From an uncultured Lachnospiraceae bacterium (GTDB lineage: Bacteria > Bacillota > Clostridia > Lachnospirales > Lachnospiraceae): DNA of 64,000 bases. Positions within the stretch are counted from its first letter, which is position 1; each line of letters starts with the position of its first letter. The translations under genes were made by a program, and so were the position numbers. The notes beneath the pieces were generated by a model. It searched no databases, was not told the DNA's origin, and saw only the letters and a list, made by a program, of their open reading frames with translations. The stretch is from contig CAJTRA010000008.1 in assembly GCA_910578345.1 (NCBI GenBank), forward strand, positions 1-64,000. Direction: 5' to 3'. Below are positions 24,787 to 34,471 of the stretch, one piece after another.

Positions 24787-26160
24787 ATGAAAAGAAGAGC
24801 GATCGCCCTGTTGATGGCAGCAGTGACAGGAACAGGTCTTCTGGCAGGCTGCGGTTCACAGCCGGCAGCAACACAGGAGGAAACATCCGGGCAGACGCAG
24901 GAGGCACAATCTGCACAGGAAGCGGAACAAGGGACAGAAAACGAGGAGAGCGGAAGCGAGGCGGAGACCTCAGCGGGCGACAATGGCGAGAAAGTAACGA
25001 TCCAGTATTATTCCTGGAGTGAAGGCGATTACTTACAGGAAATGGTAAATGCTTTCAATGCATCCAGCAGTAATGTGACCGTGGAGATGACGCAGGTGAG
25101 CAGTGACGAGTACGATGATAAGCTGATGACCATGCTGGCAGGTTCCAATGACATCGATGTTTTTAACATGCGTTCAGGATCTCTGCTCAGCAATCTGGCA
25201 ACCAGCGGCAATCTGGCGGATATCACACAGATGATCAGCGACAGCGGAATGGATCTTTCCATCTATGGCACCGGGTATGCGGAAACGGCCATTGACAATA
25301 AGTTTTACGGGCTGCCTTACCGTGCATCCGCATATGGACTGTTCTACAACAAGAAGATGTTTGACGCGAAAGGAATCGACTATCCTGACAACCTGACCTG
25401 GGAAGAATATGCGGATCTGGCGGCAGAACTTACGGAAGGGGAAGGAAACGACCGGATTTACGGCGGCTATATCCCGGATTGGAATAACTGCCCTTATATC
25501 ACCATTCAGCGTGGTTCCAATCTGGCGGACGACGACTTAAGCGCGCTGCAGGAATGGTGGGAGATGGAAAACCGTCTGTATAATGTAGATAATTCCCATA
25601 TGAGCTTTACGGATATGAAGAGCACCGGCACGGATGGGATCAACTTCTTCTGCACCGGCAAATGTTATATGTATCCGGGCGGCGAGTGGTCCATCAGCGA
25701 TGTGCTGACCATGTTGAAGAATGATCCTGCTATCAGTGAGAACTTTGAACTGGGAATTGCCACAGTTCCCCAGCCGGAAGGCGTAACGGACCCGGTTACC
25801 ATCGGCGGCGTAAGCACATTCATCGGTATCAATGCTTCTTCCAAGAAGCAGGAAGCGGCTTTTGAGTTTATCTCCTATATGGCGGGCAAAGAGGCGGCGA
25901 AGTATATCGCGGCGGCTGGTGCGATCCCGGCATACATTGACGATGAGATCACGGGCGTTTTCGAGGAAGCCATCGGTGTTTCCGGCGCGGCGAATATCCT
26001 TGGGCCGTCCAAGATTTCAGAGACTTTATTCATACCGGAGTATACGGAGTTGTCAACGATAGAAATCGAGGAAAGAGAATTATATCTGATCGGTGAGCAG
26101 AGTCTGGAAGATGCTTTGAAGAATTTCGAAGACCGCCGTTTGGAGGTTATGAATCGATAA
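24787..26160 (+). CDS. Sugar ABC transporter substrate-binding lipoprotein
   Basis: A 457-residue lipoprotein, lipobox LAGC with Cys22, a Gln/Glu/Ser-rich linker to about residue 65, then a family-1 solute-binding fold (e.g. KVTIQYYSWSEGD, PYRASAYGLFYNKKMFDAKG). AAAGGAGG precedes the start. It heads an operon with two permeases and a GH35 beta-galactosidase, so a galactose-containing oligosaccharide is a plausible ligand. A strong hairpin separates it from the first permease. Confidence 0.9.
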   Translation: MKRRAIALLMAAVTGTGLLAGCGSQPAATQEETSGQTQEAQSAQEAEQGTENEESGSEAETSAGDNGEKVTIQYYSWSEGDYLQEMVNAFNASSSNVTVEMTQVSSDEYDDKLMTMLAGSNDIDVFNMRSGSLLSNLATSGNLADITQMISDSGMDLSIYGTGYAETAIDNKFYGLPYRASAYGLFYNKKMFDAKGIDYPDNLTWEEYADLAAELTEGEGNDRIYGGYIPDWNNCPYITIQRGSNLADDDLSALQEWWEMENRLYNVDNSHMSFTDMKSTGTDGINFFCTGKCYMYPGGEWSISDVLTMLKNDPAISENFELGIATVPQPEGVTDPVTIGGVSTFIGINASSKKQEAAFEFISYMAGKEAAKYIAAAGAIPAYIDDEITGVFEEAIGVSGAANILGPSKISETLFIPEYTELSTIEIEERELYLIGEQSLEDALKNFEDRRLEVMNR

Positions 26161-26202
26161 TAAGACATCCGGCCTGTGTGCCGCTTTGTCATGATGCAGT
26201 GC

Positions 26203-26246
26203 AGCCGGCAGTCTGCATGACGGTTTTGTCGTGCGGACTGCCGGTT
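26203..26246 (+). terminator. Intercistronic hairpin after the binding-protein gene
   Basis: GCCGGCAGTCTGCATGAC pairs, with small mismatches, with GTGCGGACTGCCGG around a GTTTTG-containing loop. The following TTAAGATTTT is only moderately T-rich, so this is probably a leaky terminator or 3' stabiliser. Confidence 0.6.
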
Positions 26247-26275
26247 AAGATTTTCAGTTTAAGGAGGTGGACCCT

Positions 26276-27181
26276 ATGGTCAAAAAGGGGATGGTGATCA
26301 GCAAAAGGCATGTCAGGCAGAATCTGATTGGATGGTGTTTTATCCTGCCAAGCCTGATTGCCTTTGCGCTGTTTATGTTTCTGCCGATTCTTCTTGGCTT
26401 CTGGTACAGTCTGACAGATTATACGGGATTGTCCGGTGACTATAACTTTATCGGATTTGCAAATTATGTGAAAATGTTTCAGGACAGATATTTTAAAGTA
26501 TCTATTAAGAACAACTGCATCTATGCAGTATGGTATTCTGTATTGACGATGTTCGTTTCTCTGCTGTTAGCAAGTCTCCTGAATCGGCTGAGCCGGTGCC
26601 GCAAGTTCTTTCGGATTGCGTTTTTTCTGCCCTACATCTCGTCGATGGTATCGGTAGCCATTATCTGGAAAATGATCTTCAATCCGCAGGGAGGTCCCTT
26701 AAATACCGTACTCGCACAGCTTGGGGTCAGTGAGCCGCCGCAGTGGCTGGCTTCCACCACATGGGCTTTGTATGCGGTCATCATCGTATCGGTGTGGAAA
26801 AATGCCGGATATTATATGATGATCTTTCTGGCCGGGCTGCAGAATGTGCCGGACAGTCTCTATGAAGCCGCCGCGCTGGACGGAGCCGGAGGGTGGCAGA
26901 AGTATTTTCGGATAACGCTTCCGCTCATAAGCCCCACGATCTTCCTAAACATGATCCTGGTGACGATCAGTTCCTTCCAGGTTTTCGACCTGATCAGCGT
27001 TATGACGGACGGCGGTCCGGGGATGAGTACGAATGTACTGGCGTTCCGTATTTATCAGGAGGGTTTCAGACAGATGCACATGGGATATGCGTCTGCTATC
27101 GCTTACTTCCTGTTTGCCATTATTTTAGGTATCACACTGGTTCAATTTGCCGTCCAGAAATATTGGGTCAATTATGATTAG
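26276..27181 (+). CDS. Sugar ABC transporter permease (MalF-like)
   Basis: A 301-residue permease with about six membrane helices and the EAA loop YEAAALDGAGGWQKYFRITLP near residue 205 (key residues E-A-A and G). The start at 26276 is chosen because AAGGAGGT sits at 26261-26268; the in-frame GTG at 26267 falls inside that ribosome site. It pairs with the permease at 27193. Confidence 0.92.
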   Translation: MVKKGMVISKRHVRQNLIGWCFILPSLIAFALFMFLPILLGFWYSLTDYTGLSGDYNFIGFANYVKMFQDRYFKVSIKNNCIYAVWYSVLTMFVSLLLASLLNRLSRCRKFFRIAFFLPYISSMVSVAIIWKMIFNPQGGPLNTVLAQLGVSEPPQWLASTTWALYAVIIVSVWKNAGYYMMIFLAGLQNVPDSLYEAAALDGAGGWQKYFRITLPLISPTIFLNMILVTISSFQVFDLISVMTDGGPGMSTNVLAFRIYQEGFRQMHMGYASAIAYFLFAIILGITLVQFAVQKYWVNYD

Positions 27182-27192
27182 GAGAGGATGAA

Positions 27193-28014
27193 ATGAATAA
27201 AAAGGTATCGAATACTCTATTTTACTGTTTGATGTTTTTACTGTCGTTGCTGATGGTCTTTCCCTTTTTATGGATGCTGTCCACTTCTTTAAAGTACGAC
27301 AGTCAGGTGTTTACCGTACCGATCGAGTGGATCCCGGATCCGGTGAACTTAAGCAACTACATAAAAGTATGGACGGAGGAACCGTTTCTGATCTTTTACA
27401 AAAATACCGCTTTTGTGGCCGTCTGCGCCACGGCGGGACAGGTGTTCATCAGTGCGCTGGCGGCTTACGCCTTCGCCAAGATCAAATTTGCCGGAAGAAA
27501 TTTCGTTTTCGGCCTGTATATCGCGACCATGATGGTTCCCTGGCATACAATCATGATTCCACAGTATCAGATTATCAGTTCCCTGAAACTGACAGATACG
27601 CATCTGGCGCTGATCTTAGGACAGCTTGCCAGCGCCTTTGGCATCTTTCTGCTCAGGCAGTTTTTCCTGACTGTGCCGGATGAATTGATCGAGGCCGCCC
27701 GGATCGACGGAGCCGGAGAATTCCGCACTTTCTGGGGGATCATGCTGCCGCAGGCAAAACCGGCGCTGGCAACACTGATCATATTTACTTTCATTCAGGT
27801 GTGGAACGACTATATGGCGCCGCTGATTTATTTGAATTCCAAGCTCAAATATACGATTCAGCTTGGACTTAAATTCTTCCAATCTGAGCATACCATGCAG
27901 TATACTATTATTATGGCCGGCACGGTATGTTCACTGATCCCCATTCTTATCGTATTTCTTCTGTTTGAGAAACAGATTACGAACGGAATGGTACACAGCG
28001 GCCTGAAAGGCTGA
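27193..28014 (+). CDS. Sugar ABC transporter permease (MalG-like)
   Basis: A 273-residue permease with about six membrane helices and EAA loop IEAARIDGAGEF near residue 165. It starts 11 bases after the first permease behind AGGAG. The C-terminus (FEKQITNGMVHSGLKG) is typical of MalG-type subunits. It is followed by the GH35 gene in the same operon. Confidence 0.92.
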   Translation: MNKKVSNTLFYCLMFLLSLLMVFPFLWMLSTSLKYDSQVFTVPIEWIPDPVNLSNYIKVWTEEPFLIFYKNTAFVAVCATAGQVFISALAAYAFAKIKFAGRNFVFGLYIATMMVPWHTIMIPQYQIISSLKLTDTHLALILGQLASAFGIFLLRQFFLTVPDELIEAARIDGAGEFRTFWGIMLPQAKPALATLIIFTFIQVWNDYMAPLIYLNSKLKYTIQLGLKFFQSEHTMQYTIIMAGTVCSLIPILIVFLLFEKQITNGMVHSGLKG

Positions 28015-28040
28015 TAGAAAAATGATAGGAGATAACGCTT

Positions 28041-30650
28041 ATGAGATCTGTCGTATTTGACCAAAAAGGAATCTGCATTGACGGAGAATACCGCACGCTG
28101 CTTGCTTCCTCCCTTTTCTATTTCCGCATTCCGCAGGAAAGGTGGGAGGAACGGATGAAGCTGTTAAAGGCGGCCGGCTATCATGCGATTGACGTCTACT
28201 TTCCCTGGAATTATCATGAGACCGCGCCGGGGAGCTGGGATTTTGATGGAAACCGGGATGTGGAGCGGTTTTTGAAGCTGGCTGCAGATAATGAGCTGTT
28301 TGTGATTGCCCGACCGGGTCCCTATATCTGTTCGGAATGGGACGGCGGCGCGATTCCTGCCTGGCTCTGGGAAAAGGGGATCGCCATCCGCCAGGATGAT
28401 CCGGACTTTCTGCAGGAGATCGGGAACTGGTATCGCCATATCCTTCCGATCCTTGCAAAGTATCAGATCGGAAAAGGCGGCACTGTGATCTGTATGCAGA
28501 TCGAGAATGAACTGGATTTCTATAACTGTATCAGTCCGGTCAGCTATATGGCGAAGCTGAAACGGCAGGCGGAAGAACTTGGCATGGAAGTTCCGCTGTT
28601 CTATTGCTGCGGGCAGAACGATCTTCTCAGAGGAGGCGGACTGACGCCGGGACTGTATACGGCGTTTAATGTCTATGAAGACGGCGGTTCTCCAAACCTG
28701 GAGGAACGGGGATTTCACCTCTATACTTCCGTACAGGAAAGGAATATGCCCTTTCTGATCACGGAGACCAACAGAGAGCATGGTTTCCTAAAGAGGCTGC
28801 TAGCCTGCGGCGCGAGACTGTTAAGTCCTTATAATCAGACGGCGGGCGCTACGATGGATTTCTATAACGGCATTACGAACTGGGGAACGACAGAGAATCC
28901 GGTCGCTTTGATGGCTTCGGACTATGATTTCAACTCGATGATCGGATCTGCCGGGGAAGTAAACCGCCAGTTTCTGGAGGCGCGTCTGCTTTCCGGTCTG
29001 CTGTACAGCCTGAAAGGGAGTCTGGCGGCCGCAACGCCTGAGAAAGCGCATGGTCTGCGGCTTGTCTCGGCGCAGACGGTCAATACGCTTCTTCCGATCC
29101 TGTATCTTCCGGAAGGCGGGCTTGTGGCTGTTTCTAATCTGGGAGACGCTGGCGCGGTCACACTGGAATCGGAACTTCGACAAGAGGAAAGCGTAGTCTT
29201 GCGCATAGAGATGGAAGAGAAGGAAACTCGTCTGCTGCCGTGGCATTTTCAGGTGAACGGAGCCTGTGAAATCCGGTACTCCAATTATGAGATCGGCTGG
29301 ATCGATCAGTGTGGGGAACGAACAGAGATCGGTCTTTATGGTTCCGGGCCTTTGGAATGTCTGCTTGTGGGCGGACACGGGCAGGAGAAGATCTGTTATG
29401 ACGATACTGTGCAGACCGTTTCCTTTGTCTATGGGGATGTCGTCTTTACGGCCGGAAGCCTGGAAACTATGGGAGCGGGGCATATTCCCGGCTTGCCGGA
29501 TCTTGTGCTGGGAATTGCAGAGCAAAGAAGAACCGGCGAGCTGTCAGGACTCTATGTTTCCCCCTGTTTACTCAAACAGGGAGAGACCAGGCCGGAGACG
29601 ATAAAGCCCATGGAGAGGATGGGGCAGTACCGCGGGATTGGCCGTTATCATGTCACGATTCCCGAAACGGGGGAATATCTGCTGTCGAAAGCGGCGGATC
29701 TGATTACTGTGGATGACGGACACAGCGCCAGATCTTTTTATTCCAACGGCGGCTGCAGCCTGCATCATTTTTCGGAAGGAGAGCTGAATATCTTCACGGA
29801 AATATGGGGGCACAGTAATTTCGATGATATCCGCTGTGCCAGCCTCCGCATGGGTTCCTTAAAGGGCATTGAAAAATTGGTCAGGATCGTGAGCAAAGAA
29901 GAGATCAGCGCGGGCTGGCTGATGGACATGGATGAAATGCCCTGGGAAGATACCTTTTTCTTCCGCCATTCCCCCTACAATACGATCTGTGGGATCGACG
30001 GCTATAACCGGGCTCTTTCTCCGCTGAAAACGGTTTATACGAGGTATATTGAATCTGGTTCAGGGGAAGACGCCCTGTTCCTTCATTTCGAGAAAGCGGA
30101 CTGTATCATCGGTATTTATGTCAATAATCGGTACGTGGGCATGATACAGAAGGATAATCCTTATCTGGATCTGTCTTCTTTCGCAGGCAGCGGACGCATG
30201 GAGCTTACGGTGCGGATCATCCGTAGATATTATGCGGATCTGGCCGGAAGGGTGACGCTTCTTCGGGGACAAAGAATAAGAGAATGCCAGTACGGAACCG
30301 TCCTTCCGGCGCCGGGAAAGGACAGAGAGGCCTGCGCACTTCCTTTCCGCATGGAACAGGGAGAAAACCGGTTTCTTCTGTTATCGCTGGATCAGTGCAG
30401 CGCTAAGGACATCAAACTTTTCCTGAAGGGAAAGGATATGAAACTGACCGTTTATGCCGGCGGACATATGGCGGGAAGGATCCTCCTCCCACAGGAAGAT
30501 ATGCCGGTGGTAGCCGGCGGCAGGCGGGATGTGGTTTACCTTTGCAGAGAATGGGTGGAAAAGGAGACGGTGCAGATCTGGTGCCAGGGCACAGGCAGGC
30601 ATCCTGTGCTGGAGGAGATTGCGGTGGAAGAGTATACTTCTGTGGTATAA
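28041..30650 (+). CDS. GH35-type beta-galactosidase
   Basis: An 869-residue cytoplasmic glycosidase. The N-terminal TIM barrel carries DVYFPWNYHE (about 52-61), RPGPYICSEW (about 91-100), the catalytic acid/base region IENE with E157, and the likely nucleophile E242 in LITETNRE, all following the GH35 pattern. Beta-sandwich domains make up the remaining ~500 residues. There is no signal peptide, so the substrate must be imported, consistent with the ABC genes upstream. Specificity for beta-galactosides is inferred from the family; other exo-specificities are possible. Confidence 0.88.
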   Translation: MRSVVFDQKGICIDGEYRTLLASSLFYFRIPQERWEERMKLLKAAGYHAIDVYFPWNYHETAPGSWDFDGNRDVERFLKLAADNELFVIARPGPYICSEWDGGAIPAWLWEKGIAIRQDDPDFLQEIGNWYRHILPILAKYQIGKGGTVICMQIENELDFYNCISPVSYMAKLKRQAEELGMEVPLFYCCGQNDLLRGGGLTPGLYTAFNVYEDGGSPNLEERGFHLYTSVQERNMPFLITETNREHGFLKRLLACGARLLSPYNQTAGATMDFYNGITNWGTTENPVALMASDYDFNSMIGSAGEVNRQFLEARLLSGLLYSLKGSLAAATPEKAHGLRLVSAQTVNTLLPILYLPEGGLVAVSNLGDAGAVTLESELRQEESVVLRIEMEEKETRLLPWHFQVNGACEIRYSNYEIGWIDQCGERTEIGLYGSGPLECLLVGGHGQEKICYDDTVQTVSFVYGDVVFTAGSLETMGAGHIPGLPDLVLGIAEQRRTGELSGLYVSPCLLKQGETRPETIKPMERMGQYRGIGRYHVTIPETGEYLLSKAADLITVDDGHSARSFYSNGGCSLHHFSEGELNIFTEIWGHSNFDDIRCASLRMGSLKGIEKLVRIVSKEEISAGWLMDMDEMPWEDTFFFRHSPYNTICGIDGYNRALSPLKTVYTRYIESGSGEDALFLHFEKADCIIGIYVNNRYVGMIQKDNPYLDLSSFAGSGRMELTVRIIRRYYADLAGRVTLLRGQRIRECQYGTVLPAPGKDREACALPFRMEQGENRFLLLSLDQCSAKDIKLFLKGKDMKLTVYAGGHMAGRILLPQEDMPVVAGGRRDVVYLCREWVEKETVQIWCQGTGRHPVLEEIAVEEYTSVV

Positions 30651-30668
30651 GGTAATCGTTAAGTCCAC

Positions 30669-30716
30669 AATGTCATTTAGTTAAGCCGGACGCGCCTGGT
30701 TTAATTGAATGACATT
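30669..30716. repeat. Long imperfect inverted repeat
   Basis: AATGTCATTTAGTTAAGCC (30669-30687) pairs with GGTTTAATTGAATGACATT (30698-30716) with few mismatches. No T-run follows. It may be an operon-end structure, a small mobile-element remnant or a protein site. Confidence 0.5.
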
Positions 30717-30841
30717 GGTTCAGCCTAGGACGCTGCGATTCTTTACATCCCCGATGGATGATGATAGAATGAAATCGTATCAGGTGAATTGATTGGTGCA
30801 GTATCGCAGGCAAAGCCGGTAAGATCCACGTGGAGGTAAGA

Positions 30842-32005
30842 ATGCAGCGTTATTTTAATACGGAGGGACGATGCCGTCCGGAAGAGCACTATATGGTACG
30901 GCTGGATGATCGGTTGGACAGGATCAAACGGCTGTATGTAGACCGAGGGAAATATTTTGTCATCAACAAGGGAAGACAGTACGGTAAAACGACGACACTC
31001 ATGCTGTTGGCGGAATATTTAAAGAAGGAGTATCTGGTTCTATCGTTGGATTTTCAGGAGATCGGAACAGAAGAATTCGAGGATGCAGGCAATTTTGTAA
31101 GAGCCTTTACACAGATTGTTTCTGCGCAGATTCGTAAACTTGGCCTGTTGGATCTGCAGGCAGAGTTTTTGCAGAATGATGCGGGGGAGAGTCTGCGGGA
31201 ACTGTTTACTGGATTAAGCACTTTGTGTGGAGCAGCCGATAAACCGGTCGTGTTGATGATCGATGAAGTGTACAGCGCTTCCAATAATCAGGTTTTTATT
31301 GATTTCCTTGCACTGCTTCGAAGATATTATCTGGATCGGGAGGAGAGACCGATCTTCCGCTGTGTGATACTGGCGAGTGTTTATGATATTAAGAACCTTA
31401 AGCTGAAAATGCGCACAGAGGGAGAGCACCAATATAACAGTCCCTGGAATATTGCGGCAAGATTCCAGATTGATATGAGTTTTTCGGCAGGGCAGATTGT
31501 TTCCATGCTGCAGGAATATGAGGAGGACAGGAGAACCGGCATGGATATTGCCGCGGTTTCCGAATGTATTTATGCGTATACCGCGGGTTATCCTTACCTG
31601 GTGTCGGCAATCTGCAAATTTTTGGACGAAGAGATTCCGAATCGTACCGGATTTGATACAGCTATGGATGTGTGGAGCAGAGAGGGAATTGTCGAGGCGG
31701 TAAAACTTCTTTTAAATGAAAATATGCCGTTGTTTGACAGTATGGTAAAGCAGTTGGATCTTTATCCGGATCTGCGGAATATGATAGAGCAGATTTTGTA
31801 TCAGGGAAGGCAGGTATCTTTCAGCCCAGCAGTGAAATCGATCAATCTTGGGATGATGTTTGGTTTTCTAAAGGAAGAAAATGGGCATGTTGTGATAGCA
31901 AACCGAGTTTTTGAGATGTATCTGTTGAATCTGTTAGACTCTGGATGCGAAGAGAACGGATGTGATTGTAGACTATATCGTGGAGGCCGTGGTGTAGCAG
32001 ATTAG
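30842..32005 (+). CDS. AAA-type ATPase, orphan
   Basis: A 387-residue P-loop ATPase of the AAA-like class common in Clostridia and Bacteroidetes. Walker A is KGRQYGKTTT (about 43-52), Walker B VVLMIDEVY (about 136-144), and a C-terminal winged-helix-like region follows (FSPAVKSINLGMMFGFLKEENG). ATG at 30842 is preferred since TGGAGG precedes it; an in-frame GTG at 30830 overlaps that site. The cellular role is not known; relatives are often linked to mobile or defence regions. No partner gene is evident. Confidence 0.7.
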   Translation: MQRYFNTEGRCRPEEHYMVRLDDRLDRIKRLYVDRGKYFVINKGRQYGKTTTLMLLAEYLKKEYLVLSLDFQEIGTEEFEDAGNFVRAFTQIVSAQIRKLGLLDLQAEFLQNDAGESLRELFTGLSTLCGAADKPVVLMIDEVYSASNNQVFIDFLALLRRYYLDREERPIFRCVILASVYDIKNLKLKMRTEGEHQYNSPWNIAARFQIDMSFSAGQIVSMLQEYEEDRRTGMDIAAVSECIYAYTAGYPYLVSAICKFLDEEIPNRTGFDTAMDVWSREGIVEAVKLLLNENMPLFDSMVKQLDLYPDLRNMIEQILYQGRQVSFSPAVKSINLGMMFGFLKEENGHVVIANRVFEMYLLNLLDSGCEENGCDCRLYRGGRGVAD

Positions 32006-32042
32006 GGTATCTGCGGCGGTAAGAATACAGGGAGGAATTTCC

Positions 32043-32471
32043 ATGGAACGATTCATGAGCAGATTCAAGAAAAACATACAACGGACAGGGGAAGCCCTGG
32101 AGAGCGTGATGGCGGTCATTGTGCTGTTCGGCATCCTGCTCTCCATTTACAGCCTGTTGCAGGATTTCGAGATCTTTCACTCTCTGGCAGGTGATACGTC
32201 GGCTTTTAAACCCTTTCTGGAAGATGTCTTTGTGATTGTGATCGGCATCGAGTTTCTGCAGATGTTGTGCCGGCCGAATTCCGACAATGTCATGGAAGTG
32301 CTCATCTTCCTTGTGGCAAGGCATATGATTCTGGGAGATACGACGCCTTTCGAGGATTTCATCTCGGTGATCAGCGTAGGCATTCTGTGTGCGCTGCGCA
32401 GATACCTTCATGTGACGAGAAAGAAGGAGGAAGCCGAGCGGGAACAGGAGGCTGAGGAGGACAATACCTGA
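32043..32471 (+). CDS. PsiE-like membrane protein
   Basis: A 142-residue protein with about four membrane helices: residues 20-40, 58-75, 82-97 and 103-118. The segment from FVIVIGIEFLQML through EVLIFLVARHMIL resembles the phosphate-starvation-inducible PsiE family. An acidic, Glu-rich tail follows. It is preceded by GGAGG. The function of the family is unknown. Confidence 0.7.
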   Translation: MERFMSRFKKNIQRTGEALESVMAVIVLFGILLSIYSLLQDFEIFHSLAGDTSAFKPFLEDVFVIVIGIEFLQMLCRPNSDNVMEVLIFLVARHMILGDTTPFEDFISVISVGILCALRRYLHVTRKKEEAEREQEAEEDNT

Positions 32472-32538
32472 TGCTCTCATGACAGGGCTGCCGTTGATGA
32501 GGGTCAAAACAAGTGCAATTGGGATTTGGAGGTTGATT

Positions 32539-32949
32539 ATGTACGAAAGAATGCTGAATAAGCAGGTCGTTCCAACCGTAGAGGAAATGACAGCATACTG
32601 TTCAGAAAATGCAGAGCGCTTTTCTATGATAAATAATTGGCTGACAACTACTTTTCATACAGAACAGAAAGTGGTTTTCCCTTATGGCAATCAATACGGC
32701 TGGGGAATTGGACATTATAAAAAGAAAAAGCTGATATGTAATATCTTTGCCGAGACTGGTGCATTTACAGTTATGCTGAGATTAACAGATGTGCAGTATA
32801 AAGCAGTTTATGGAGAACTGAAAAAATACACCCAGGAATACATTGATCATAAGTATCCTTGTGGTGATGGCGGCTGGATCCATTATCGCATTATCTGCCA
32901 GGAACATTATGAAGATATTCAGAAACTGTTAGAGGTAAAATGTCTATGA
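32539..32949 (+). CDS. DUF3788-like protein
   Basis: A 136-residue cytoplasmic protein with a pattern of DUF3788 proteins: NEQKVVFPYG-like core (here TEQKVVFPYGNQYGWGIGHY), a YKKKKLICNIFAETGAF strand pair and the C-terminal GGWIHYRI. It starts at ATG 32539 behind TGGAGG; an upstream in-frame ATG at 32479 lacks a ribosome site. The function is unknown. Base composition is more AT-rich than the sugar operons on either side. Confidence 0.65.
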   Translation: MYERMLNKQVVPTVEEMTAYCSENAERFSMINNWLTTTFHTEQKVVFPYGNQYGWGIGHYKKKKLICNIFAETGAFTVMLRLTDVQYKAVYGELKKYTQEYIDHKYPCGDGGWIHYRIICQEHYEDIQKLLEVKCL

Positions 32950-33103
32950 CAGTTAACTTTGCAAAATCTCGTTTTTAGTGATGAAAAAGGGATTTGGAGG
33001 AATACTAAAAGAATGCGCAACTGGTATTTGCCTTTTAGCACTTGCTAAGTTCTTTATTCATATTTCCATGTGTTTTATAATGGATATCAGGAGCGTGATT
33101 TTT

Positions 33104-33583
33104 ATGAATATGAAGATAATATCGAAATACTTACAATTTCTGCGTAAAAGCAACCATTACACACAAGATGATTTGGCAAAAAAATTAGGCATATCAAGAC
33201 AGGCAGTATCAAAATGGGAAACAGGAACAACGATCCCCGACGTAGAAGTTTTATTGAAAATTTCTAAATTATATGACATTACGATAAATGATATATTAGA
33301 ACCGAAGATACAACCACAGAGGATAACTGATTTTGAACAGATTTCAGCAATTTCTGAAAAGGAACTGAAAGAAGTGTTAGAACAGTTTGACAATAAGTCG
33401 CTTGTAACAGCTTTAATGGGGGCGTCTCCCCAAACAAATAGTTTTTGTGAAAGATTGTTTCCCGATGTAGACTTTGACACGACAAGAAAAAATATAGGCA
33501 GAATTAGAATAGAAGCTGTTGAAGATATGCAGAACCAAATGATTGCTATGATAAATTTGCAGATGATTGATAAGGAAATTTAG
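33104..33583 (+). CDS. XRE-family transcriptional regulator
   Basis: A 159-residue protein with an N-terminal helix-turn-helix: YLQFLRKSNHYTQDDLAKKL, then GISRQAVSKWETGTTIPDVE (about residues 7-60). The C-terminal ~90 residues are of unknown function. The start at 33104 follows AGGAG; the longer frame from 32978 has no ribosome site. It is AT-rich, like its neighbours up to 34402, and probably acquired. No target is evident. Confidence 0.8.
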   Translation: MNMKIISKYLQFLRKSNHYTQDDLAKKLGISRQAVSKWETGTTIPDVEVLLKISKLYDITINDILEPKIQPQRITDFEQISAISEKELKEVLEQFDNKSLVTALMGASPQTNSFCERLFPDVDFDTTRKNIGRIRIEAVEDMQNQMIAMINLQMIDKEI

Positions 33584-33617
33584 TAACTCCCAAAACGAGT
33601 TACGCCTTAAAGGTGAG

Positions 33618-33812
33618 TCAATTCACTTCGTCAAGTGGAAGTCCTGCGTATTCCGCAATTTTTTCAAGTGTCAACATCATGAGTTTTCCTATAGCGAAAT
33701 CACTACGATATTTTGCAAAGTTGATTCTCTCAATCGGATAAACCGTTTCGCCCTGACCATAAAAATCTTTTTCCATTAAAAAATGTATATGGAGCAAAAG
33801 ATAGAACGGCAA
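33618..33812 (-). pseudogene. Possible small or decayed gene
   Basis: The minus-strand frame reads like a real protein from MEKDFYGQGETVYPIERINF to LTLEKIAEYAGLPLDEVN, but has no visible ribosome site and does not match a family I can name with confidence. It may be the end of a decayed gene. The stretch 33584-33889 holds nothing else apart from a 7-base hairpin at 33583-33603. Confidence 0.3.
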
Positions 33813-33889
33813 GGGATATTTCTTACAAATTTTTGTATGGAAAAAAATAGAAGATTTTCCGCCTAGACGGGAACTGCATGGAGAAAATA

Positions 33890-34402
33890 ATGATTATTTT
33901 AATAACAGGTGCATCACACACAGGTAAGACTGTGCTTGCTCAAAAACTGCTTGAAAAGTATAAATATCCTTATTTATCGATAGACCATTTGAAAATGGGT
34001 CTGATTCGCAGCGGCTATACGAAACTCACACCCGAAGATGACGATAAGCTCACAGAGTATCTGTGGCCTGTCGTTCGTGAAATGATTAAAACCGCGATAG
34101 AAAATGGGCAAAACCTTATCATTGAAGGGTGTTATATTCCGTTTGATTGGACAAATAGCTTTGCAAAAGAATATCTTGATCATATCAGATACGTTTGTCT
34201 TATCTTGAGCGAAAATTATATTCAAAATCATTTTAGCAATATCAAAAAATATGCAAGTGCCATAGAAAGTCGTTTAGAAGATGAAGGATGTACTATGGAA
34301 AGGGTATTAGAAGAAAATGCACAGTTTTTGGAACGTGCAGAAAAGTATCATGTAAAGTATGTGCTGATTGATGATCAGTACAAGATAGATATTGATTTAT
34401 AA
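33890..34402 (+). CDS. P-loop nucleotide kinase-like protein
   Basis: A 170-residue protein with Walker A GASHTGKT near its N-terminus and a substrate-binding pattern of small nucleoside or metabolite kinases (DHLKMGLIRSGYT, NLIIEGCYIPFDW). The start at 33890 follows GGAG; an in-frame ATG at 33878 would add four residues but its ribosome site is poor. Substrate unknown. It lies tail to tail with the response-regulator gene at 34472. Confidence 0.7.
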   Translation: MIILITGASHTGKTVLAQKLLEKYKYPYLSIDHLKMGLIRSGYTKLTPEDDDKLTEYLWPVVREMIKTAIENGQNLIIEGCYIPFDWTNSFAKEYLDHIRYVCLILSENYIQNHFSNIKKYASAIESRLEDEGCTMERVLEENAQFLERAEKYHVKYVLIDDQYKIDIDL

Positions 34403-34471
34403 GAATCAGGCGCCAGAGTTGTCAGCCTGTGAGATTGAAAACACTTGCCAGCATACAGGACAGTTCAAATA

